DNA from: Nitratifractor sp.
GTDB lineage: Bacteria; Campylobacterota; Campylobacteria; Campylobacterales; Sulfurovaceae
Direction of reading: 5' to 3'
Length of the DNA: 25,114 nt
Assembly: GCA_015485845.1 (NCBI GenBank)
Contig: WFSU01000102.1
Span: 1 to 25,114, forward strand
Below the pieces are notes generated by a model. It did no database searches. It was given only the letters and a program-made list of their open reading frames with translations, and had not been told where the DNA came from. How positions within the stretch are numbered: the first letter of the stretch is position 1; each line of letters begins with the position of its first letter. The position numbers were made by a program, and so were the translations under genes. Below, one piece after another: positions 1 to 7,354 of the stretch.

Positions 1-2
1 GC

Positions 3-1772
3 TCATATGAGCATTTCGAACCTCGAACATTAGATGCTTTTTCAGTAGCAGAAAAGTCATTAAGTGAACTAAGAGCAGAATCGATTTGTAAAATTCTCAT
101 AAGCAACGATAGCGATATTGAGGACAAAATTAATTCTTTATTGAAAGCTGATCCAGAGCAACCAATAATTGTTCCTTTTACCTATAATGAATTATTAATA
201 AAACATGATGAACACTTCGTTCAAAATCGTTTTCGCAAACATTTTTATTCGAGAAATTTGTTTGATTTTTTGTCACCTCTCAAAAGTGACCTATACTTTT
301 TTGGTCGAAGCCAATTAGTACAAGAAATAGTTAACAGGCATAGATCCTCTGAACATACTGGATTATTCGGACTTCGAAAAAGTGGAAAAACGTCTATAAT
401 TTACGCTGTCGAAAGGACTTTGTCTAATACTGGTCAACGTTTTATCTCAATTGATTGTGAAAGTCCATCAATTCATAAACTAAGATGGAATGAATTATTA
501 GAGAAAATTGTATATTTGTATCACAAGACTGTTCAATCAAAAGTCAAACTAGACACCTCTTCACGCTATCTTGAAAAAACTGCTGCTGATAGTTTTGAAG
601 AAGATATTAAAAAGATTTACAATTCAAAAAAGAAACAAAGCACATTATTTATATTTGATGAAATAGAAAGACTAACACCAGGAACAGCATCTTCAACACA
701 CTGGCGCGATACTGAAGATTTCATTTATTTTTGGCAAACATTAAGAGGATTTTATCAAAGAAATCCAGACGTTTTTACTTATATGCTTGTTGGCACTAAC
801 CCTAGTTGCGTAGAGCATGCTGTTTTAGTAGGACATGACAATCCATTGTTTGCCTCTATCCCCTGTCAGTATGTTCCAAGCTTTAGTGTTGAGCAGGTGC
901 ATGAAATGGTATATAAACTTGGTAAATATGTAGGTTTAAATTTCGACGAACTCATTTTTTCAAAACTAACTGATGACTTCGGTGGACATCCCTTCCTCAT
1001 ACGCCAAGCCTGCAGTGTTATCCACAATGAGTATAAAGGTGAAAGACCTGTTACAGTCGATAAAGCTCTTTATGAAAAAACAAAAAAGCAATTTATTGAA
1101 AATTCATCACATTACCTAAATATGGTCATCCAAGTATTAAAAGATTGGTATGGTGATGAATATGAAATGCTAAAGTATTTAGCACAGGGTGATACAAAGA
1201 CATTCCTTGAACTTGCACAAGACAATAGTGAGTTCACTACGCATTTAATCGGTTACGGTTTGATTCAACACAGCGCGAATGGTTATGCATTCAATATCGA
1301 AGCAGTAAAAGAATATATGTCTCATGAACATAAATACGAAAGGATTAACCTTACTGAACAAGAAAAAGTTGAAGAAATTTCTCGCAGAAGAAATATGTTA
1401 GAGAAAAATCTAAGAAAAATTGTAAAAAATTCGTTGAAAATGAAATTTGGTCAGAAAAAAGCTTTAGAAAAATTATTTGCTTCTCTGCCAGAGAAGAGAC
1501 GAGATACTCTAAACTCATTCAGTTTTGACGAGATTATGGAAATTGATTCATCACCGTTGTTTTTTTTAGAACTAAAAAATATCATAAACAGAGAGTGGGA
1601 TAGTTTTCAGAACATTTTTGAAATGGAAAAAGACAAGGTACTATTAATGCTTGATGAAATAAATTCAGTTGGTAGGCCAGAAGCACATGCGAAGAACATT
1701 GAACAATCAGATTTCGAGCAAATGAGATTATATTTTAATAAATTGGAACCAATACTTGAGGATTGGATTTAA
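3..1772 (+). CDS. P-loop (STAND/AAA-like) NTPase, 5' end outside window
   Basis: The reading frame is open from the left edge, so the protein (at least 589 aa) lacks its N-terminus here; a TTG at 141 is only an internal possible start. A Walker A motif (GLRKSGKTS) is encoded at about 360-395 and a Walker B motif (LFIFDEIER) at about 645-671. The segment MLVGTNPS near 780-810 looks like a sensor strand. This arrangement matches AAA/STAND ATPases. The segment before the P-loop (positions 3-300) is a separate alpha/beta-looking region that I do not recognise. The C-terminal third is charged, helical and lysine-rich, possibly a sensor or interaction domain. Base composition is far more AT-rich than the core genes, and the gene abuts a repeat-rich accessory patch, both suggesting transfer. 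A role in antiphage defence is inference only. The NTPase call is strong; the specific family is not known to me. Confidence 0.75.
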   Translation, partial: SYEHFEPRTLDAFSVAEKSLSELRAESICKILISNDSDIEDKINSLLKADPEQPIIVPFTYNELLIKHDEHFVQNRFRKHFYSRNLFDFLSPLKSDLYFFGRSQLVQEIVNRHRSSEHTGLFGLRKSGKTSIIYAVERTLSNTGQRFISIDCESPSIHKLRWNELLEKIVYLYHKTVQSKVKLDTSSRYLEKTAADSFEEDIKKIYNSKKKQSTLFIFDEIERLTPGTASSTHWRDTEDFIYFWQTLRGFYQRNPDVFTYMLVGTNPSCVEHAVLVGHDNPLFASIPCQYVPSFSVEQVHEMVYKLGKYVGLNFDELIFSKLTDDFGGHPFLIRQACSVIHNEYKGERPVTVDKALYEKTKKQFIENSSHYLNMVIQVLKDWYGDEYEMLKYLAQGDTKTFLELAQDNSEFTTHLIGYGLIQHSANGYAFNIEAVKEYMSHEHKYERINLTEQEKVEEISRRRNMLEKNLRKIVKNSLKMKFGQKKALEKLFASLPEKRRDTLNSFSFDEIMEIDSSPLFFLELKNIINREWDSFQNIFEMEKDKVLLMLDEINSVGRPEAHAKNIEQSDFEQMRLYFNKLEPILEDWI

Positions 1773-1797
1773 AAGATCTACAACAAGCAAAAGTCAC

Positions 1798-2057
1798 AGT
1801 CAAAGGCAGTCAAAGGGGTCAGGTTATAATGATAACTTTGGCTTGTTCCCATCGTCTCGAGATAGTGAAAGAACTCGGGGATTTTGGAGCAGGGACTTCA
1901 GTCCCGTACAATGAAGCTCCATTATGTGTACCATTTTGACGGGGCTAAAACCCCTACTCCTTAAAAGAGCAAGTTCTTTCACGGCCTCTCTCCGATGGGA
2001 ATGCATATGCAACGATAACCAAGCTATGACATATCTATCCCTGGTCATGCTTTCACA
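1798..2057 (+). repeat. Palindromic (REP-like) element with a second repeat nested in its hairpin
   Basis: An element homologous to the one at 2612-2743 starts here. Its hairpin arms TTCCCATCG (1846-1854) and CGATGGGAA (1993-2001) lie about 140 bp apart, whereas in the 2637 copy only 4 bases separate them. The tail 1992-2057 matches 2651-2716 almost base for base over 66 bp. The interrupting DNA carries the other repeat family of this window, core GGGACTTCAGTCCC at 1892-1905 and GGGGCTAAAACCCC at 1941-1954. It is bounded by a perfect 11-bp inverted repeat (1865-1875 and 1972-1982). No gene is supported in 1773-2249. Confidence 0.75.
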
Positions 2058-2070
2058 GAACTCAAGGAAC

Positions 2071-2128
2071 TCAAGGGGTCAGGTGATAATGATAACTTTA
2101 GCTCGTCCCCACCGTCCCGGTGGTAACG
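2071..2128 (+). repeat. Partial copy of the same hairpin repeat
   Basis: Positions 2071-2117 match about 1810-1856, sharing GGGGTCAGG followed by ATAATGATAACTTT. The hairpin here is CCACCG-TCC-CGGTGG (2109-2123). Relative to the 2637 copy, a T-to-C change in one arm is matched by A-to-G in the other, so pairing is kept. Confidence 0.65.
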
Positions 2129-2231
2129 TATACTCCAATTCAAATCAACACAACAAACGCACACAAGAAAAAAATACCCCAATCACTCTATGCACTCAAA
2201 TTTCAGCATAAGTTCAGATAAATCTATATAG

Positions 2232-2237
2232 TATAAT
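2232..2237 (+). promoter_or_regulatory. Likely -10 box for the Phd-type antitoxin
   Basis: TATAAT matches the consensus 24 bp before the preferred ATG. No good -35 box is visible, which is common in Campylobacterota sigma-70 promoters. Confidence 0.5.
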
Positions 2238-2261
2238 CCATATCTAAACATGGAGAAAAAA

Positions 2262-2537
2262 ATGATTACCTATGCCAGAGAAGAGTTGGTCGGGATTACG
2301 GATTTGGGCAAATCGCTGGGAAACTACCTCGACAAAGTATCTGCAAATATCCTGAACAGGATCACAATCGTACGTCGCAATAAACCCGAAGCCGTGGTGT
2401 TGCCGATCGAAGAGTACGAGCGACTCCAAAGTGTCTATGACCAACTGGAGCAAGAAGAGATCGAGGCATTGTTGCGCAATATGAGCGACGAGGATAAACA
2501 GATTGCCAAAACCAAAACTTTGATGATCGACGTGTGA
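2262..2537 (+). CDS. Phd/YefM-family type II antitoxin, apparently solitary
   Basis: The 91-aa product has the Phd/YefM layout. An N-terminal DNA-binding half (residues about 1-50) contains the typical pattern of a short helix, LGKSLGNYLDKV, a strand with IVRRNKPEAVVLPIEEYERL, and then an acidic helical tail that would neutralise a toxin. I chose the ATG at 2262 because GGAGA sits 7 bases before it; the in-frame ATG at 2250 overlaps that ribosome binding site. A consensus -10 box lies upstream. No complete RelE/Doc-like toxin follows; the next 76 bp hold only an open tail in the same frame. It may be an orphan regulator, or its toxin has been lost to repeat insertion. The family call is secure; loss of the toxin is inference. 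Confidence 0.85.
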   Translation: MITYAREELVGITDLGKSLGNYLDKVSANILNRITIVRRNKPEAVVLPIEEYERLQSVYDQLEQEEIEALLRNMSDEDKQIAKTKTLMIDV

Positions 2538-2613
2538 TATAGTGTCCTCATCATCGAAGCAATTGTGGAGGCGATTGGGTTTCGGGGGGATGTCTATAAG
2601 AAGCAGGGAAAGT
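2538..2613 (+). other. Open stretch after the antitoxin stop, possible gene remnant
   Basis: In the antitoxin frame, after its TGA, 24 further codons stay open to a TGA at 2611-2613 and read as an ordinary-looking peptide tail (LIIEAIVEAIGFRGDVYKKQG). There is no start codon or ribosome binding site. It could be a remnant of a lost downstream gene or an antitoxin extension cut off by a new stop. I do not recognise the family. Confidence 0.25.
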
Positions 2614-2743
2614 GAGTTATCATTGTCGCTTCGACTCGTTCCCATCGTCCCCGATGGGAATGCATATGCGACGACAACCAAGCTATAGCATATCTATCCC
2701 TGGTCATGCTCTCACATGCATTCCGACCGAGACGGTCGGAACG
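2612..2743 (+). repeat. REPIN-like element: two inverted hairpins around a 54-bp spacer
   Basis: The left hairpin is 2637-2663 (TTCCCATCG, loop TCCC, CGATGGGAA). The right hairpin is 2718-2743 (TTCCGACCG, loop AGA, CGGTCGGAA) in the opposite orientation: left outer end CGTTCC, inner end GGAATGC; right inner end GCATTCC, outer end GGAACG. The two hairpins are thus terminal inverted repeats of a roughly 107-bp unit, the layout of REP doublets (BIME/REPIN). Such elements are usually moved by RAYT transposases, none of which is in this window. Positions 2612-2636 resemble the leader of the other copies more loosely. Confidence 0.8.
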
Positions 2744-2754
2744 AGGGTCGATAA

Positions 2755-2940
2755 AAGGCTGCCTGCAACAGCTTTACAAAACAATATAAATCTACTACAA
2801 TACTCGTATCTCAAATCACAAAAGAAAACTATATCAAAGTGATTGACGAACAGTTTGTAGTTCCCTATGACGATTTCACCAACTACCAAGAGTTGGTTGG
2901 ACGATTCAAAAATGAGATAAAGGAGTTTGTAGCATGGTAA
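2755..2940 (+). pseudogene. C-terminal remnant of a TumE-like (DUF6516) toxin
   Basis: An open frame without any convincing start begins just after the REPIN-like element and ends at a TAA (2938-2940) inside the next gene's ATGGTAA start. Its last 38 codons read like a genuine protein end (VVPYDDFTNY, then ELVGRFKNEI). The pattern of aromatic-acidic-F, a short linker, then a helix with regularly spaced L/F/I resembles the C-terminus of TumE-family toxins as I recall it. The following gene is a TumA-like antitoxin, and toxin-first order with overlap is usual for this pair. The N-terminal two thirds of the toxin are absent, replaced by the repeat. The family assignment rests on context plus weak similarity. 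Confidence 0.45.
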
Positions 2941-3305
2941 GTATCCAAAACGGAACCATAGAGGATTTTTTTGATTCGGCATTGCAGACGGCCAAAGAAA
3001 TCGACAACAATGAAAAAGTCACCCCAAAGCATACCATCTGGATGGAGACGGACGATCTGCTAAAGATACTAAAACCCCAGAGAACCAAATTGTTGCAGTA
3101 TTTAAAAAATAAAACAAACATCTATTACAACGTTTTGCTTGAAGAGATGAAAAAATCACCTTCAAGTCTCAATCGGGATTTGGAACTTTTGTCAAAATAT
3201 CAGCTTATCGATATATCCAAAGAACCCAATGCCGGACACGGAATCAGAAAAGTGATAAAACCACTTTATGCGAATGGTGAGATAGAATTCAGAGCAATCC
3301 TGTAA
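2934..3305 (+). CDS. TumA-like (HVO_A0114-type) HTH antitoxin/regulator
   Basis: The 123-aa protein matches the HVO_A0114/TumA type of putative antitoxin. It has an N-terminal linker with the phrase TAKEIDNNEKVTPKHTIWME, then a winged-helix domain (about residues 44-100) opening with DLLKILKPQRTKLLQYLKN. That helix is followed by a recognition region SPSSLNRDLELLSKYQLI and a short wing to the C-terminus. AAGGAG lies about 10 bases before the ATG, and the start overlaps the stop of the truncated toxin remnant, so the two formed one operon. With its toxin apparently dead, it may persist as a DNA-binding repressor or by neutralising related toxins elsewhere; this is inference. Confidence 0.8.
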   Translation: MVSIQNGTIEDFFDSALQTAKEIDNNEKVTPKHTIWMETDDLLKILKPQRTKLLQYLKNKTNIYYNVLLEEMKKSPSSLNRDLELLSKYQLIDISKEPNAGHGIRKVIKPLYANGEIEFRAIL

Positions 3306-3306
3306 C

Positions 3307-3345
3307 GACACGAATCATACACCATCGTCAAGTTTATTTCGTGTC
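3307..3345. terminator. Possible terminator-like inverted repeat
   Basis: GACACGAA (3307-3314) and TTCGTGTC (3338-3345) form an 8-bp perfect stem with a 23-base loop, lying between the stop of the TumA-like gene and the convergent DUF4395 gene. There is no clear U-tract, so support is weak. Confidence 0.3.
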
Positions 3346-3351
3346 TATCCC

Positions 3352-3786
3352 TCACACACTCCGAGCACGCCTCAAAACCCCCAAAATCCCATACAACCAA
3401 CACCCCAGACAAAACCCCAGCGCCGACTCAAGCAGCGCGGCGATCAGCAGCAGCACCATCACACCCATCGCCGCAACCGACCACCCCGACACATACAGCA
3501 CCAGCCCGGCAACCGCCATCACCAATCCCAACCTCGCCGCAAAAAGCTTGGGCGCTGCGTCGATGGGACTCGGCTGAAACCAGCGTCGGCGGATTCGGGT
3601 CGCTATCGAAGCGAACGGACTCATTTCACACCGAAACACCCGTGAGGAAAAATCGAAACTCAGCAGCACCAGCCACCCGACCCATCCCGTGAGGAGATAC
3701 CCCACGACCGACACCACCACAAACGCACCGACGATCCGGGCGACCCTCTCATCAGCCGTGACACCCGATATAGGACAACTTGACAT
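3352..3786 (-). CDS. DUF4395 family membrane protein
   Basis: The 144-aa protein shows the DUF4395 signature. It starts with a cysteine-containing CPISGVTADERVAR segment, followed by a hydrophobic hairpin (VVVSVVGYLLTGWVGWLVLL), a polar loop ending in DAAPKLFAARLG, then two more hydrophobic helices and the conserved ending LESALGFCLGCWLYGIL with a CLGC pair. It should be an inner-membrane protein with about four helices; the biochemical role of the family is unknown. The CxxC-like pair and N-terminal cysteine hint at thiol or metal chemistry, which is inference. I chose the ATG at 3786 because GGAG lies 6 bases before it; an upstream in-frame ATG (3798) overlaps that site. Confidence 0.85.
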   Translation of the reverse strand: MSSCPISGVTADERVARIVGAFVVVSVVGYLLTGWVGWLVLLSFDFSSRVFRCEMSPFASIATRIRRRWFQPSPIDAAPKLFAARLGLVMAVAGLVLYVSGWSVAAMGVMVLLLIAALLESALGFCLGCWLYGILGVLRRARSV

Positions 3787-3889
3787 GACACACTCCATTT
3801 TCTGGATATTCTGTCCTATTGTACTCTTATTGATTATAAGAAAAGATAAAATAGTTAAATAAGTTTTATTCTTAATGTTGATAAAAATT

Positions 3890-4483
3890 TTACCGCCTGA
3901 TCATCCGCGCTGTCGCCTCAGCCAGACGATCGATCGCCCGATTCATCGCCACGACAATGAGGGGGGTTTCCCCTTTGGGGACGGGGACAGTGGTGGTGAA
4001 GAGACGGGCGCGGCGGCCGTGGCCGCTGATCGGCTCGACGAAGAAACTCGCCTCGAGGACGACGGCGCTTTGGCTCTCGACGTAGATAAGGCGGTTGAGG
4101 ATCACCTTGAGCCGTACGCCGGTGCTTTTCTCGATATCCCAGGGGTAGCGGTAGACATGGGGGGTAGCAAAACGCTTCTGAAGGTAGGTGATCAAATGCC
4201 GGGTGATCCCTTTCTCCGGTGCCGTCGCCCACACCGCCGCATCGCAGTAGGTCAGTTCCCCCGCCGCACTCTGGATGGGAATTTTATTCCCGACAAGGTA
4301 CGCTGGAACGATCACCTGATCGACCCCAATCTGACGGACAGGGCGCTGGGAAGCCGTGATCGCCGACTGGGGCTCGGAGAGGATGTACTGCTGTGCCGGG
4401 CCGCCGCAGCCGGTCAGTAGAACCATAGCCAGAAAACTGACGGCCAAAAAGCCGGTGGTCGCAAAAGCCGGAAATCGTCTCAT
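3890..4483 (-). CDS. pqiC: PqiC-like outer-membrane lipoprotein (ABC-type transport auxiliary)
   Basis: The 197-aa product has a lipoprotein signal peptide: a charged start (MRRF), a hydrophobic core and the lipobox LLTGC, with Cys at about residue 26. The mature part matches the PqiC/YmbA (DUF330) family, with an early YILSEP stretch and the strand IGVDQVIVPAYLVG. In E. coli, PqiC is an outer-membrane lipoprotein that docks with the PqiB tube, which spans the periplasm and carries lipids between membranes. Here it starts one base after the pqiB stop, at the end of the truD-pqiA-pqiA-pqiB unit. No retention signal can be judged from the sequence alone. Confidence 0.88.
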   Translation of the reverse strand: MRRFPAFATTGFLAVSFLAMVLLTGCGGPAQQYILSEPQSAITASQRPVRQIGVDQVIVPAYLVGNKIPIQSAAGELTYCDAAVWATAPEKGITRHLITYLQKRFATPHVYRYPWDIEKSTGVRLKVILNRLIYVESQSAVVLEASFFVEPISGHGRRARLFTTTVPVPKGETPLIVVAMNRAIDRLAEATARMIRR

Positions 4484-4484
4484 A

Positions 4485-6092
4485 TCACTCTCCGAAAATC
4501 AAAGCATTGGGTTTTTTATTGAGCTTCTGGATGAAGCGCTTGGTCTCCTCGGACGTCCGCCCCACTTCGCGGAGCATCGCTTCGAGCTTCTTCCCGAAGA
4601 GTGAACCGGAGCTGTAGCCGTGGAGAACACTCTTGGTCGTCTTGAGGGTTTTGCGCAGATCAGCAATCGCCTTGCTCAAGTCACTGTCGCCCCCCATCAT
4701 TCCTCGCAAACTCCCCATGGTTTTGTTCAAATCGTCACTGAGGGTCTGGAAGCTCTCCTTTTCGGTCAAACCGTTAATATTTTTGATCATCTTCTTACTC
4801 TCGGTGGCCAGATCGGAAAGGTTGTCCAGCAGGCGGTTGAGATCAGCCAGTACCGTATTGGGTTTACGTGGCTGGGTCGGAAAATCCCAGAAACCGTCAC
4901 ACTTGACCAGACTCCCAGCTGTCTGGTTGGTCTCCCGGGGATAATCCAGATCAATATAGAGATTGTCGAAGAAGAGATTGCTTCCCCGCAGATACGCCCG
5001 CAACCCCTGTTTTGTCGCTGCAATCAGGTTGTGGGTGCCGTTATGATCCTTATCTTGGAAATTGCCTACATCGATCCGACCAGTCGCTTCCGCCTCGACT
5101 CCGTGCTCTGCCGAAACATACCGAAACGAAACGGTGTCGATCCGCCCCACCTCAAATCCCTGAAACCGGATCGGAGTACCGTCATCCAACCCGCTGACAT
5201 CCCCAGTGAATACGAAACGGAAGGGCTCCACGTGCATCTCAGCACTCCCAATATGCTGTTTCATGGCTTCCGAACGGCGACTGTAAAGTTTGAAAACCCG
5301 GTCGGGTTTGGGTGAGGGATACGCTTTGTCAAACCGACTCTCGAAGCTGATGCTCCCCAGAAGGACGCTGTTGAGTGGTGCCAGATCGAGGGCGAGGTTG
5401 CCCCCTTCCATGCTGACGGAGACGAGATCCTGATGCCAGAATTTGGTCGTGATGTTGATCAGATTGGCGTACTCTTTTTTGATAAAAAGCTCGATCTCCG
5501 TCCGAGACGTGTTGGTGTCGAGGGTGATCCGGTCGATGTTGCCCACCCGGAGGTGGCGGTAGTTGACCGGTGCCCCTTCGTGGATGTTGCCAATGTGCCG
5601 AGCATGCAGGCGGATCGTAAAACCTGATCCGGGGGAGCGGTAGGGTTCAAGCTGCCCGACAAAATGATCCCGAGATGCCTCCGAACGCTGAGCGCTCATG
5701 GAGATATACGTCCCTTTGAGCAACGTATCCAGTCCTCGAACACCTCGATAATCGACCTGAGGAGAAACAATCCAGAAATGGGTCGTATCATTGAGAAAAG
5801 CTTTCGCCTCTTTTTCCATTCGGATATGCACCTGCACCCCTTTCCCCTTCTCCTGCAATCCGATCCGGGTCACATGGCCGATGATCACATCCCGATACTT
5901 CACCAGGCTTTCTCCAGCAATCAAGCCGTTACTGCTCGGGAAATCGACTCGAATCTCAGGGCCAAGACGGGTATAATGCTGATAGATCAACCATCCGGCG
6001 ATGGCCAGTGTCACCAGCGGTACAATCCAGAGGGAGGTGAAGAGATTGAACGATCGATTCTCTTCGATTCGGGGGTTTTTAGCCGATCCCAT
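4485..6092 (-). CDS. pqiB: PqiB, three-MCE-domain lipid transport protein
   Basis: Starting at 6092 the protein is 535 aa, close to E. coli PqiB (about 546). It has one N-terminal membrane helix (residues about 20-38) and three MCE/MlaD repeats at roughly 45-135, 155-250 and 288-385. Each has the typical strand-G-L/I-x-x-G-x-x-V/I-x-Y/F-R/Q-x-x-x-V-G pattern, for example SNGLIAGESLVKYRDVIIG. A long helical C-terminus (about 410-525) would form the central needle seen in the PqiB hexamer. I chose the ATG at 6092 (AAGG upstream, 14-bp overlap with pqiA) over an upstream ATG at 6146, which would add 18 residues unlike the family. It is expected to be anchored in the inner membrane and to reach the outer membrane with PqiC. 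Confidence 0.92.
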   Translation of the reverse strand: MGSAKNPRIEENRSFNLFTSLWIVPLVTLAIAGWLIYQHYTRLGPEIRVDFPSSNGLIAGESLVKYRDVIIGHVTRIGLQEKGKGVQVHIRMEKEAKAFLNDTTHFWIVSPQVDYRGVRGLDTLLKGTYISMSAQRSEASRDHFVGQLEPYRSPGSGFTIRLHARHIGNIHEGAPVNYRHLRVGNIDRITLDTNTSRTEIELFIKKEYANLINITTKFWHQDLVSVSMEGGNLALDLAPLNSVLLGSISFESRFDKAYPSPKPDRVFKLYSRRSEAMKQHIGSAEMHVEPFRFVFTGDVSGLDDGTPIRFQGFEVGRIDTVSFRYVSAEHGVEAEATGRIDVGNFQDKDHNGTHNLIAATKQGLRAYLRGSNLFFDNLYIDLDYPRETNQTAGSLVKCDGFWDFPTQPRKPNTVLADLNRLLDNLSDLATESKKMIKNINGLTEKESFQTLSDDLNKTMGSLRGMMGGDSDLSKAIADLRKTLKTTKSVLHGYSSGSLFGKKLEAMLREVGRTSEETKRFIQKLNKKPNALIFGE

Positions 6093-6726
6093 GGTCGGAA
6101 GCCTTTCTATGTCTGTATGGTTTTTGCGTGCGGTAATGCCGGGCAATCAAGCGGGGGTCAAACACCAAAGCCGCAGCCAGAGTAAAAAAGACCATCAAAA
6201 CATACGCCGTCGCCCCCGTCCCAGCCACGATCTGAAAGGTATCAAAGGTAACCATACCACTGAGGGCTGTGACCACAAAAATATCGACCATGGACCACGC
6301 TCCTATGATTTCGATCAGAGTATAAAGCCGGTGACGGACATGCCGTCGGTGGCGCACAGGAAAACGACTGTTTATAAGTAAGTATAATAGCACAATAAAC
6401 TTCAAAATCGGAATAATCACCGAAGCAACAAGAATCACAAGGGCGATCAGATAAGAGCCGTCATCCCACAGGGCAATCACCCCTCCCACGACTGTATTGT
6501 CCACGTGTCCCATGATGGTGTGAATTCGCAGGATCGGAAAAAGGTTGGCCGGAACCCAGAGGATCATCGCTGTCAACAACAACGCCCAGGTACGGATATA
6601 ACTCTGACGAGGGTGTGGGATGTGTGTCCCGCAGCGACGGCAGCGTACGTTGTCTCCCGTGTCGACATTGACCGCTTCGCAGACCGGACAGCGGATCAGG
6701 TGGGATGATACCGACTCACTGGCCAT
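6079..6726 (-). CDS. pqiA: PqiA single-domain membrane protein, second copy
   Basis: This 215-aa protein is one PqiA domain. It starts with a zinc-ribbon-like four-cysteine module (CPVCEAV then CRRCGTHI) and continues with four predicted membrane helices and the family phrases VPANLFPIL and IGAWSMVDIFVVTAL. E. coli PqiA (about 417 aa) carries two such units in one chain; here the units are separate genes. I chose the ATG at 6726 because GAGAGG lies about 8 bases upstream and it overlaps the preceding pqiA stop by 11 bp. A longer start at 6801 would add a poorly conserved basic stretch. It is the likely inner-membrane partner feeding or gating the PqiB tube. Confidence 0.9.
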   Translation of the reverse strand: MASESVSSHLIRCPVCEAVNVDTGDNVRCRRCGTHIPHPRQSYIRTWALLLTAMILWVPANLFPILRIHTIMGHVDNTVVGGVIALWDDGSYLIALVILVASVIIPILKFIVLLYLLINSRFPVRHRRHVRHRLYTLIEIIGAWSMVDIFVVTALSGMVTFDTFQIVAGTGATAYVLMVFFTLAAALVFDPRLIARHYRTQKPYRHRKASDHGIG

Positions 6727-7354
6727 GGTATCGCCTCTCGTAGATCTCCCACAGCGTCCCGATCCGTCGGGCTCGGGTGAGATAGAGATCGATCCCGGCA
6801 TAGATCACCAGTGCCCAGAATGCCACGCCGAAGTGAATCGTCACTTTACCAGAGAGTTTTACCAGGGCGATCAGAACACTCACCGTGAAGATATCCACCA
6901 TACTCCAGGGGATCAAGTGGGAGAGGGAAACAAGCAGGCGCCGAGCCATCTCCGGACGTTTCCCCAGCTTCAAAAGGAGGATAAGCACGGCATAATCCAC
7001 GATCACCAGTAACGGGATCACCAACACAAGCAAGGTCACCCCAATCGCCACGATATAAAATCCACCTCCCTCCAGAACGGAAATAGCCGAAAAGAGCGTC
7101 AACGTATGTTCTTTACCCCACAAACCCACGCGGATGAGGGGGAAAAGATTGGCCAGAACAAAAAAGATGATTCCCGATAAGGCCAACGCCAACGCCCGAT
7201 CGAGATACGCCGGATCGTAGCGGTAGAGGATTGCCCCGCATTTTTTGCAGCGTGCCCGTTTGCCGGCGGGGAGCTGTACCTTACGGTAGAGGGAATTACA
7301 CCGGTCACACATGACGTATTTAGAGAGATCGTCATGTGCTTTTTTGTGCATCAT
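6716..7354 (-). CDS. pqiA: PqiA single-domain membrane protein, first copy
   Basis: This 212-aa protein is the other PqiA unit. Its N-terminal ribbon has two CxxC pairs (CDRCNSLYRK and CKKCGAIL), followed by membrane helices with VLANLFPLI and HLIPWSMVDIFTVSVLIALV. The family motif WSMVDIF is intact. Its ATG overlaps the truD stop as GGATGATG (TGA at 7353-7351), so it is probably translationally coupled to truD; GGAG lies about 5 bases upstream. A second ATG at 7351 is equally possible. Together with the next gene it reconstitutes a two-domain PqiA, most likely as a heterodimer in the inner membrane (inference). Confidence 0.9.
   Translation of the reverse strand: MMHKKAHDDLSKYVMCDRCNSLYRKVQLPAGKRARCKKCGAILYRYDPAYLDRALALALSGIIFFVLANLFPLIRVGLWGKEHTLTLFSAISVLEGGGFYIVAIGVTLLVLVIPLLVIVDYAVLILLLKLGKRPEMARRLLVSLSHLIPWSMVDIFTVSVLIALVKLSGKVTIHFGVAFWALVIYAGIDLYLTRARRIGTLWEIYERRYHGQ

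Noticed and set aside
1798..2128. CRISPR-like or satellite array
   Set aside because: Only a few unequal copies with palindromes, no regular spacers and no cas genes; short tandem units at 2058-2075 are too few.
1924..2211. Possible 95-codon plus-strand gene
   Set aside because: It lies entirely in repeat DNA and has no ribosome binding site or protein-like composition.
2612..2842. Possible 76-codon plus-strand gene
   Set aside because: It reads through both hairpins of the REPIN-like element and into the toxin remnant in another frame.
3875..4420. Plus-strand open frame opposite pqiC
   Set aside because: pqiC has a lipobox and operon context on the other strand; the plus-strand product has no family features.
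6093..6146. Longer pqiB start at 6146
   Set aside because: It would add 18 residues unlike the family and overlap pqiA by 68 bp; the ATG at 6092 has better spacing and a 14-bp overlap.
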